From an uncultured Candidatus Nemicrothrix sp. (GTDB taxonomy: Bacteria; Actinomycetota; Acidimicrobiia; Acidimicrobiales; Acidimicrobilacustridaceae): DNA of 11,356 nt. Made by a program: the position numbers and the translations under genes. Of this stretch, positions 6,842 to 11,356 are shown in pieces (position 1 is the stretch's first letter; every line of letters begins with the position of its first letter). The stretch spans positions 1 through 11,356 of the forward strand of contig CAIKHC010000325.1 in the NCBI GenBank assembly GCA_903827085.1. Reading direction: 5' to 3'. The notes below the pieces were generated by a model. It searched no databases. It was given only the letters and a program-made list of their open reading frames with translations, and was not told the origin of the DNA.

Positions 6842-7990
6842 ATGGGACCTCTCGCGGGTGTTCGCATCGTTGAGATTGCAGGAATCGGGCCAGGGCCGTT
6901 CGCGGCGATGATGCTGGCCGATATGGGTGCCGACATCATTCGCGTCGATCGTGCCGGGCAGGTGTACGGCGGCGATCCCGCAACTCCGCCGAAGGACGTC
7001 ATGAACCGGGGACGTCGGTCCATCGGTGTCGATCTCAAGAACCCCGAGGGCGTTGAGACGGTGCTTGGTCTTGTTGAGAAGGCAGATGCGCTTATTGAAG
7101 GTTTTCGTCCCGGCGTGACCGAACGTCTCGGCATTGGTCCCGATGCGTGTTTGGCTCGAAATCCGAAACTTGTCTACGGGCGCATGACGGGCTGGGGCCA
7201 AGACGGTCCGATGGCGCAAATGGCCGGCCATGACATGAACTACATCGCCATTGGTGGCGCGCTTGGGGCCATTGGTCGTCCCGATGAACGTCCGCAGCCT
7301 CCGCTCAATCTTGTTGGCGATTTTGGTGGCGGCGGCATGCTGCTTGCGTTTGGCATTGCGTGCGGAATCATCGAAGCGCGTTTGTCGGGTAAGGGCCAGG
7401 TTGTCGACGCCGCGATGGTCGATGGCACTGCAGTGCTCACAACCTTCATGCACGGGTTTATGGCAATGGGTCTCTGGAGCGATGAGCGTGGCGTCAACAT
7501 GCTCGATACAGGTGCTCACTACTACGAGGTCTACGAATGTTCGGACGGCAAGTTTCTTTCCGTTGGTGCAATCGAACCGCAGTTCTATGCCGAACTTCTT
7601 GAGAAGACTGGTCTGGCTGGTGACGAGGAATTCGCAAAGCAGAACGATCGCTCGATGTGGCCGCATTTGAAGGAACGACTTGCTGCAGTCATTGCTACAA
7701 AGACACGTGATGAATGGGCGGCCATCTTTGACGGTTCAGATGCGTGTGTCGCTCCGATCCTTTCGCTTGTCGAATCAACGACGAACGCGCACACCGTTGC
7801 GCGCAAGACCTTCGTTGAGAACGCGGGCGTAGTGCAGCCTGCGCCGGCACCGCGTTTCTCGCGCACCGAAGCCAGCATCCAGCGCCCGCCTTCGCATCCC
7901 GGCCAACACACCGATGAGGTGCTGAAGGAATGGGGAGTTGCTGACGACGCTCGATTGGCGGCACTCCGAGCCGAAGGGGCAATCGCCTAA
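6842..7990 (+). CDS. CoA-transferase family III, alpha-methylacyl-CoA racemase (AMACR/Mcr type)
   Basis: A 382-residue CaiB/BaiF-family protein. The best match is alpha-methylacyl-CoA racemase, which inverts the C2 methyl centre of branched acyl-CoAs so that (R) forms can enter beta-oxidation. Supporting residues are His130 (MAGHDMNY), Asp160 ([10 protein letters not shown]) and Glu245 (GAIEPQFY). Each is offset by exactly +4 from the catalytic His126/Asp156/Glu241 set of M. tuberculosis MCR. The CoA-binding N-terminal part is also typical: [20 protein letters not shown] (6-25), [17 protein letters not shown] (54-70) and [18 protein letters not shown] (83-100). Length is normal for the family (about 360-380). 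It follows the hydrolase with its own AGGAG site, and its TAA stop overlaps the next ATG by one base (TAATG). Natural substrates could be methyl-branched lipids or sterol side chains; that is inference. Confidence 0.92.
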   Translation: MGPLAGVRIVEIAGIGPGPFAAMMLADMGADIIRVDRAGQVYGGDPATPPKDVMNRGRRSIGVDLKNPEGVETVLGLVEKADALIEGFRPGVTERLGIGPDACLARNPKLVYGRMTGWGQDGPMAQMAGHDMNYIAIGGALGAIGRPDERPQPPLNLVGDFGGGGMLLAFGIACGIIEARLSGKGQVVDAAMVDGTAVLTTFMHGFMAMGLWSDERGVNMLDTGAHYYEVYECSDGKFLSVGAIEPQFYAELLEKTGLAGDEEFAKQNDRSMWPHLKERLAAVIATKTRDEWAAIFDGSDACVAPILSLVESTTNAHTVARKTFVENAGVVQPAPAPRFSRTEASIQRPPSHPGQHTDEVLKEWGVADDARLAALRAEGAIA

Positions 7991-8823
7991 TGGCAACGCT
8001 TGTTTGTTTCCACGCTCACCCTGACGATGAGGCGATCGCCACAGGCGGGTTGATGACGCTTGCGAAGCGAGATGGTCACGAGGTTGTTCTCGTTTTGGCC
8101 ACTCGCGGCGAACAAGGTGAACCGCAGCCCGGCGTTCTGAACGATGGAGAGCCACTGTGGGAGCGCCGTGTTGTCGAAACTCATCAGGCCGCTGAGATCA
8201 TGGATCTCGATCGTGTTGAGTTCCTTGGTTATGAAGACAGCGGAATGATTGGTGAACCCACCAATGAGAACCCGTTGTGTTTCTGGCAGGCAGATGTCGA
8301 AGAGGCCTCACAGCGTCTCGCTGCGATTTTGCGAGAGGTCGATGCCGACGTTCTCACTATTTACGACTCACACGGCGGTTACGGCCACCCTGATCACATC
8401 CAGGTGCATCGCGTGGGTAAGCGCGCTGCTGAAATCGCGGGCATCGATCGTGTCTTCCAATCAACGATGAATCGCGATCGCATCATGAAACAGATGGCAG
8501 AGAATGCGTCGATCTTCGAAAATGACGTTGAAGGCGAACTCGAGGGCGAGACTGTTGAACAGATGCGTAAACGCGCAGAAGCAGCCGACCGCGGCGAATT
8601 CGGTTCGCCTGAAACGGTCATCACTCACGCAGTTGATGTCGCTGACGTTGTCGATGTGAAGAAAGCCGCTATGGCTGCACATCGCAGTCAGATCGGACCC
8701 GATTCCTTCTTCTTCAAAATGCCGGAAGCGGTTTTTGTAGCTGCATTTGGCACCGAATGGTTTATTGCGCTTGAGAGCAGCCGCGCCGAGGGCGAACCGT
8801 TCGGCACATCACTTTTCGTCTGA
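7990..8823 (+). CDS. PIG-L (LmbE-like) family N-deacetylase
   Basis: A 277-residue zinc-dependent deacetylase or amidase of the PIG-L/LmbE family, which includes MshB and Mca of mycothiol metabolism and GlcNAc-PI de-N-acetylases. HAHPDDE (8-14) provides the zinc ligands His10 and Asp13 and the likely general base Asp12; YGHPDHIQVH (131-140) provides the third zinc ligand, His136. YEDSGM (81-86) resembles the RDSGM segment of MshB and Mca. The mid-protein segment 165-205 is acidic and helical. Overlap with the racemase stop (TAATG) implies coupled translation, and AAGGGG ends about 10 nt before the ATG. The true substrate is unclear: mycothiol-related chemistry is plausible from the family, whereas the operon suggests acyl-CoA metabolism. 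Confidence 0.9.
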   Translation: MATLVCFHAHPDDEAIATGGLMTLAKRDGHEVVLVLATRGEQGEPQPGVLNDGEPLWERRVVETHQAAEIMDLDRVEFLGYEDSGMIGEPTNENPLCFWQADVEEASQRLAAILREVDADVLTIYDSHGGYGHPDHIQVHRVGKRAAEIAGIDRVFQSTMNRDRIMKQMAENASIFENDVEGELEGETVEQMRKRAEAADRGEFGSPETVITHAVDVADVVDVKKAAMAAHRSQIGPDSFFFKMPEAVFVAAFGTEWFIALESSRAEGEPFGTSLFV

Positions 8824-8827
8824 GCAA

Positions 8828-9127
8828 TCAGTCGTTGAAGTCGAACTGCACAACGGTGCGTGAATCGAGATACGGAGCGATGTGCGTCTGAATGATTCGG
8901 GCGTGTTCGTCGTTGTCGCGATAGACGAGGTAGCCCTCTGCGTTGTCGAACTCGGCAACGACAGCGAACTCGTAGTTCCCCTCGTTGATTCCAGCATCGC
9001 TGCCAAAGGAGTAGCGCCGAAGTTCGGGAAGCAACGCGGGTAAGCCGGAAAGTGCCTCTTCGAGGGCGGCAACGTGTTCAGGCGAGGACTGGGAGTTCCA
9101 ACGAAAGTTCACAACGTGACGAAACAT
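8828..9127 (-). CDS. Dabb (dimeric alpha-beta barrel) domain protein
   Basis: A 99-residue protein consisting of one Dabb (stress-responsive alpha/beta barrel, ferredoxin-like) domain that normally dimerises. Visible features are the first strand MFRHVVNFRW, a helix HVAALEEALSGLPALLPELR, the GxxAGINEGNYEFAVVAEFD strand pair and the YRDNDEHARI segment, all typical of actinobacterial Dabb proteins. Relatives include plant stress proteins and a few cyclases or monooxygenase-like enzymes, so no catalytic role can be assigned. Length is normal for the family. The start is ATG 9127, with TAGCGT 6 nt upstream. It is convergent with the PIG-L gene at a 4-nt gap. The next minus-strand gene upstream ends 40 nt away, and the -10-like hexamer suggests this gene has its own promoter. 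Confidence 0.9.
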   Translation of the reverse strand: MFRHVVNFRWNSQSSPEHVAALEEALSGLPALLPELRRYSFGSDAGINEGNYEFAVVAEFDNAEGYLVYRDNDEHARIIQTHIAPYLDSRTVVQFDFND

Positions 9128-9133
9128 GGCGCC

Positions 9134-9139
9134 ACGCTA
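9134..9139 (-). promoter_or_regulatory. Candidate -10 element for the Dabb gene (leaderless)
   Basis: On the minus strand TAGCGT (TANNNT) ends 6 nt before ATG 9127, in the 40-nt gap after the upstream small-protein gene. The spacing matches the other candidate leaderless starts in this window. No -35 box is obvious. Confidence 0.45.
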
Positions 9140-9167
9140 CCGCTGCGCTCGAAGGTCGGGCGGTGCG

Positions 9168-9479
9168 TTACTGGTTTGGTTCGAGTCCGTCTTCGGGCAT
9201 GAGACTACTGAGGTCGCCGCCGCCACGAAAGACGTGTCGATTCTGATCTGATCGCACAACGAGTGCATCGCCAGAAAGGGTCCGACTTTCGACAACGTCA
9301 ACCATCTCCAAGAACACTGGTTCTTGTGGGAATGGGTCCATCAAGAGCGTGAAGGCGACGCACTCCCAATCGAGGCGATCAGTTTCGGGTCGACGCACGA
9401 CGACAAGGTCGGCGGAGAGCAACGGCACTTCCTCGCCGTTCACGGTCATCGACTCGAGCGTGACGTTGATCGATTTCAT
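9168..9479 (-). CDS. Small conserved-looking protein of unknown function downstream of map
   Basis: A predicted 103-residue soluble protein that I do not recognise. It looks mostly beta-stranded (INVTLESMTVNGEEVPLLSA, LVVVRRP, CVAFTLLMDP, VFLEMVDVV, ALVVRSDQNRHVFRG) with an acidic tail (SSLMPEDGLEPNQ). There are no cysteine clusters, signal peptide or membrane segments; Cys40 is the only cysteine. I chose ATG 9479, one base after the map stop (TGA-C-ATG). The alternative TTG at 9488 would overlap map by 8 nt. The coupling implies co-expression with methionine aminopeptidase. It is a true gene rather than a shadow: the frame shows a protein-like residue pattern and fits neatly between map and the Dabb gene. 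Confidence 0.7.
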   Translation of the reverse strand: MKSINVTLESMTVNGEEVPLLSADLVVVRRPETDRLDWECVAFTLLMDPFPQEPVFLEMVDVVESRTLSGDALVVRSDQNRHVFRGGGDLSSLMPEDGLEPNQ

Positions 9480-9480
9480 G

Positions 9481-10401
9481 TCAGGCAATGGTCGTAAGAA
9501 TCTCGACGCCAGTGCCGGTCACCACAATCGTGTGCTCGAACTGTGCGGTTCGACTGCCGTCGGCGGTGACTGCCGTCCAGTCGTCATCCCAAATCTTGTG
9601 CTGGCCCGTGCCCATCGAAATCATCGGTTCGATCGTGAAGACCATGCCCGGTTCCATGATCGTGGTCATACGGGGCTCGTAATAGTGAGGAATCTGCAGG
9701 TCGGTGTGAAATTGCTCGCCGATTCCGTGCCCTACAAATGCGCGCACAACGTCATAACCGTTGGCGACGGCGTGCGTTTCAATGGCACGACCGATGTCGG
9801 AAAACGGTCGACCGGGCGCAACAGCAGCGATGCCGCGATCAAGACACTGCCGAGTGACGTCAATGAGGCGCTTCGAGGCGTCGTCAACATTTCCGACGCA
9901 ATAGGTGGCGTTGGTATCGCCGTGGACGCCATCGAGCCAGATGGTGACGTCGAGATTCACGATGTCGCCATCGCGTAGTGGCCGGTCATCGGGGATGCCG
10001 TGACAAATAACTTCGTTTACCGATGTGCAGAGCGATTTCGGATAGCCCCGGTAATTGAGTGTGCTCGGGTAACCGCCGCGATCGATATAGGCCTGATGTA
10101 CGACAGCATCGATTTCATCGGTGGTCACGCCAGGGGCAATGACTGCCGCACCAATGTCGAGAACCTCGGCGGCAGCGTGGCCGGCTCGACGCATGCGCTC
10201 GATGAAGGCAGCGTCTTTGATGCGCTCCTCGGGTCGACGAGTGACGTTTCCGGTCTCGGCGTACTCGGGGCGGGGGATTTCGGCCGGCACGGCGCGCAGT
10301 GGGCTTATAAGCCCCGGTTGGAGTTGTTCCTTGGCGTCGCGGTGGCAGCGCTTGAATTTCTGCCCACTGCCACACCAACACGGATCGTTTGCCTTCAGCA
10401 C
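9481..10401 (-). CDS. map: Methionine aminopeptidase type I with N-terminal SEC-C zinc motif
   Basis: A 306-residue enzyme that removes the initiator Met from nascent proteins. The catalytic pita-bread domain (about 55-303) contains CHGIPDD (His134), the dimetal ligands Asp151 (NLDVT), Asp162 (HGDTNATY), His225 (VGHGIGEQFHTDLQIPHY), Glu258 (FTIEPM) and Glu289 (QFEHTIVVT). All five ligands are present. Residues 6-20 (DPCWCGSGQKFKRCH) are a complete SEC-C motif, the CxCGSG...C-H zinc module known from SecA and from some Map proteins, where it is proposed to aid ribosome association. The linker 25-55 is Pro-rich. The start is GTG 10401; it has TAGACT 6 nt upstream and no Shine-Dalgarno, so is probably leaderless. 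It heads a two-gene unit with the small unknown protein. Confidence 0.95.
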   Translation of the reverse strand: MLKANDPCWCGSGQKFKRCHRDAKEQLQPGLISPLRAVPAEIPRPEYAETGNVTRRPEERIKDAAFIERMRRAGHAAAEVLDIGAAVIAPGVTTDEIDAVVHQAYIDRGGYPSTLNYRGYPKSLCTSVNEVICHGIPDDRPLRDGDIVNLDVTIWLDGVHGDTNATYCVGNVDDASKRLIDVTRQCLDRGIAAVAPGRPFSDIGRAIETHAVANGYDVVRAFVGHGIGEQFHTDLQIPHYYEPRMTTIMEPGMVFTIEPMISMGTGQHKIWDDDWTAVTADGSRTAQFEHTIVVTGTGVEILTTIA

Positions 10402-10407
10402 AGGCCG

Positions 10408-10413
10408 AGTCTA
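10408..10413 (-). promoter_or_regulatory. Candidate -10 element for map (leaderless)
   Basis: On the minus strand TAGACT (TANNNT) ends 6 nt before GTG 10401. The region is shared with the divergent MhuD-like gene. That gene has no equally good hexamer: its best candidate is a weak AACCAT 8 nt before its ATG. Confidence 0.48.
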
Positions 10414-10464
10414 CGGGCGTCGTGGACTGGCGCGACCGGCCCGGGGCGGCAACCATGACTACCC

Positions 10465-10845
10465 ATGTCGATACTTCGCATCAATGCCATCACCGTTCCG
10501 GCCCAGGCCGGCGACGAACTCGCTCATCGATTCGCTGCCCGTGCTGGCGCAGTCGATGGCGCCGACGGCTTCGAGGGTTTCGAACTACTCAAGCCCACCG
10601 ATGGCCGTGATCAATGGCTGGTCATCACTCGCTGGCGTGACGAAGACGCATTCACTGCGTGGGTCGCCTCGCCGGCATTCGCCGACGGTCACCGCGGCAC
10701 CGAAGGCGCTCCAGCTGCAGCGGGACACCCTGGCGGGCATCCCGGCGGTCACCCCGGTGCTGCTGGTGGTGGCGAGCGGCCGGTTGGCCTGGGTGCGGAA
10801 ATTTGGGCCTACGAGCCTGTCATCTCCGTCGATCCGTCAAAGTAA
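10465..10845 (+). CDS. MhuD/IsdG-like antibiotic-biosynthesis-monooxygenase-family protein
   Basis: A 126-residue ferredoxin-like (ABM) domain protein. Residues 1-78 closely resemble M. tuberculosis MhuD, a dimeric enzyme that cleaves haem to release iron: RINAIxVPA, RFAARAGAVDGADGFEGFEL, WLVITRW and AFTAW. Asn7 and Trp66, the residues needed for haem distortion and oxygenation, are at the same numbers as in MhuD. The axial-His position is less certain: MhuD has His75, here His76 in FADGHRG is the nearest candidate. Residues 79-110 are a Gly/His/Pro-rich insert with three exact GHPG units (87-98), followed by the terminal strand AEIWAYEPVISVD. Haem degradation is the best guess, but other ABM-fold roles remain possible. 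It is divergent from map, 63 nt apart, and is followed after 15 nt by a membrane-protein gene. Confidence 0.82.
   Translation: MSILRINAITVPAQAGDELAHRFAARAGAVDGADGFEGFELLKPTDGRDQWLVITRWRDEDAFTAWVASPAFADGHRGTEGAPAAAGHPGGHPGGHPGAAGGGERPVGLGAEIWAYEPVISVDPSK
10723..10758 (+). repeat. Three tandem 12-nt units encoding Gly-His-Pro-Gly
   Basis: Three consecutive 12-nt units encode GHPG three times (residues 87-98 of the monooxygenase). The protein units are identical while third codon positions differ between copies (GGA/GGG/GGT, CAC/CAT/CAC, CCT/CCC/CCC), so the repeat is not a very recent slippage product. It sits in the loop before the last beta strand. Confidence 0.85.
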
Positions 10846-10860
10846 CGCGAGAATCTCCCG

Positions 10861-11226
10861 ATGCTTCGAAGCATTCATGAGTCCTTTTCGTGGTTCGTCA
10901 TCATCGGCAATGCTCTTGCCGGTAGTTGGGCGTTAGCGGCCAACTGGATTCAGCCACTTCGCACGCGCGCACTTTGGTGGTTCATCGTCATTGTTGAATT
11001 GAGCATCTTTGTGCAGGTCGGCATGGGTGTTGGCATGGTCGCGGGCCAGGGAATCAAGGCGCCGAAGTTCCACATGTTCTATGGCTTTATCGCCATCATC
11101 GTTGTCGGCCTCATCTACAGCTACCGCCATCAGATGTCACAGAAGAAGTACCTGCTGTACGGCCTGGGCGGCTTGTTCCTGATGGGTCTCGGTATTCGCG
11201 CCATGCTTGTCGGCGCAGTCAGCTGA
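10861..11226 (+). CDS. Small four-helix integral membrane protein, function unknown
   Basis: A 121-residue protein with four predicted transmembrane helices at about 11-30, 38-60, 70-88 and 97-117. The short loops 31-37 and 89-96 are positively charged (RTR; RH...KK), so by the positive-inside rule they face the cytoplasm and both termini face outward. His6, just before helix 1, and His71, at the start of helix 3 (KFHMFYGF), would then both sit on the outer side; Glu46 is buried in helix 2 and Asn17 in helix 1. I do not recognise the family with confidence. It lies 15 nt after the MhuD-like gene with no obvious promoter, so co-transcription is likely. The start is ATG 10861; there is only a weak GAGA upstream. 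A role linked to haem or redox is a hypothesis from context only. Confidence 0.8.
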   Translation: MLRSIHESFSWFVIIGNALAGSWALAANWIQPLRTRALWWFIVIVELSIFVQVGMGVGMVAGQGIKAPKFHMFYGFIAIIVVGLIYSYRHQMSQKKYLLYGLGGLFLMGLGIRAMLVGAVS

Positions 11227-11249
11227 GTTTCAGTTCGTCTGTTCTTTTT
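11221..11249 (+). terminator. Weak stem plus T-tract after the membrane-protein gene
   Basis: AGCTGA (11221-11226) can pair with TCAGTT (11230-11235, one G-U wobble) around a 3-nt loop, and TTCTTTTT (11242-11249) follows 6 nt later. The stem is short and the T-tract also encodes Gln-Lys-Glu on the opposite strand, so this may be coincidence. Its position exactly at the end of the plus-strand unit is suggestive. Confidence 0.25.
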
Positions 11250-11356
11250 GCAGATGCCATTGCACTTCAATCACTTGACCAAGTCGAAGTGGACCTGACG
11301 CAATCACGTTCGTCCAGATAAATGCTTGATCCATGTTCGTGGCAATTGCATCGGGC
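11230..11356 (-). CDS. 3' end of an unrecognised gene cut by the window edge
   Basis: The minus strand is open from the right edge to a TGA at 11230-11232, giving the last 41 residues of a protein that begins beyond the window (ending IEVQWHLQKEQTN). The composition looks protein-like (DQAFIWTNVIASGPLRLGQV). The stop faces the membrane-protein stop across a 3-nt gap, matching the tight convergent junctions elsewhere in the window. No domain can be assigned from this fragment. Confidence 0.6.
   Translation of the reverse strand, partial: PDAIATNMDQAFIWTNVIASGPLRLGQVIEVQWHLQKEQTN

Noticed and set aside
6749..7666. 305-codon minus-strand frame opposite the racemase gene
   Set aside because: It is antisense to a gene with fully conserved catalytic residues. 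Its His/Arg/Thr-rich composition is typical of a shadow frame, and no promoter or ribosome site fits.
2530..8480. Three GCGATCGC palindromes (near 2538, 8033 and 8472), reminiscent of HIP1
   Set aside because: Only three copies occur, all inside coding sequence where Asp-Arg and Ala-Ile codons favour GATCG. That is far below cyanobacterial HIP1 density.
8817..8834. Hairpin with a GCAA loop at the PIG-L/Dabb junction as a separate terminator feature
   Set aside because: The stem is only CTGA/TCAG plus two outer pairs with a T-T mismatch and no T-tract. It is kept only as part of the junction pattern.
9349..9978. 209-codon plus-strand frame opposite map and the small downstream gene
   Set aside because: It is a shadow of map, whose metal ligands are all in the minus-strand frame.
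10723..10758. Possible frameshift in the monooxygenase around the GHPG repeat
   Set aside because: Both flanks match the ABM family in the same frame (FTAW...GHRG before, AEIWAYEPVISVD after), so the repeat is an in-frame insert.
10121..10936. 271-codon plus-strand frame running across map, the divergent promoter and the monooxygenase
   Set aside because: It overlaps three confident features in the wrong frame or strand, and its Ser/Arg/Pro-rich sequence shows no domain.

Overview
The window looks like ordinary chromosome from an actinobacterium, most likely of the Acidimicrobiia type. That placement is an inference from gene content: an HRDC-carrying UvrD2-type helicase, a MhuD-like haem monooxygenase, an AMACR/Mcr-type racemase, an MshB/Mca-like PIG-L deacetylase, a membrane bPH2-SHOCT protein and actinobacterial Dabb and PaaI proteins. 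Base composition is moderately GC-rich by eye. Packing is very tight: no gene-free stretch exceeds about 65 bases. I see no mobile element, tRNA, rRNA, CRISPR array or phage gene.

Layout, left to right. Bases 1-1179 (+): the 3' part of exonuclease III, translationally coupled to a PaaI-family hotdog thioesterase. 1191-3257 (-): a UvrD2-like helicase with a C-terminal HRDC domain. 3308-3946 (+): a membrane PH-domain/SHOCT protein, divergent from the helicase. 3958-5873 (-): galT-galK, a Leloir-pathway operon with an ATGA overlap. 5934-8823 (+): alpha/beta hydrolase, AMACR-type racemase and PIG-L deacetylase, a probable operon. 8828-9127 (-): a Dabb-domain protein. 9168-10401 (-): methionine aminopeptidase with an N-terminal SEC-C zinc motif, followed after 1 nt by a small unknown protein. 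10465-11226 (+): a MhuD-like monooxygenase with a Gly-His-Pro-Gly repeat insert, then a small four-helix membrane protein. 11230-11356 (-): the 3' end of an unrecognised gene that the window cuts off.

Two pieces of genome-scale logic show up. First, five genes that begin a transcription unit have a TANNNT hexamer 5-7 nt upstream of the start codon, which is the geometry of leaderless transcription. In the uvrD2/PH pair the two hexamers are an exact inverted repeat. Second, all four convergent junctions have gaps of 3-11 nt and carry a small inverted repeat around the facing stop codons.

I found no clear new defence or mobile system. The best leads are the leaderless divergent promoter, the His-repeat MhuD-like protein paired with a membrane protein bearing two outward-facing histidines, and the loss of the tetracysteine module in the UvrD2-like helicase.
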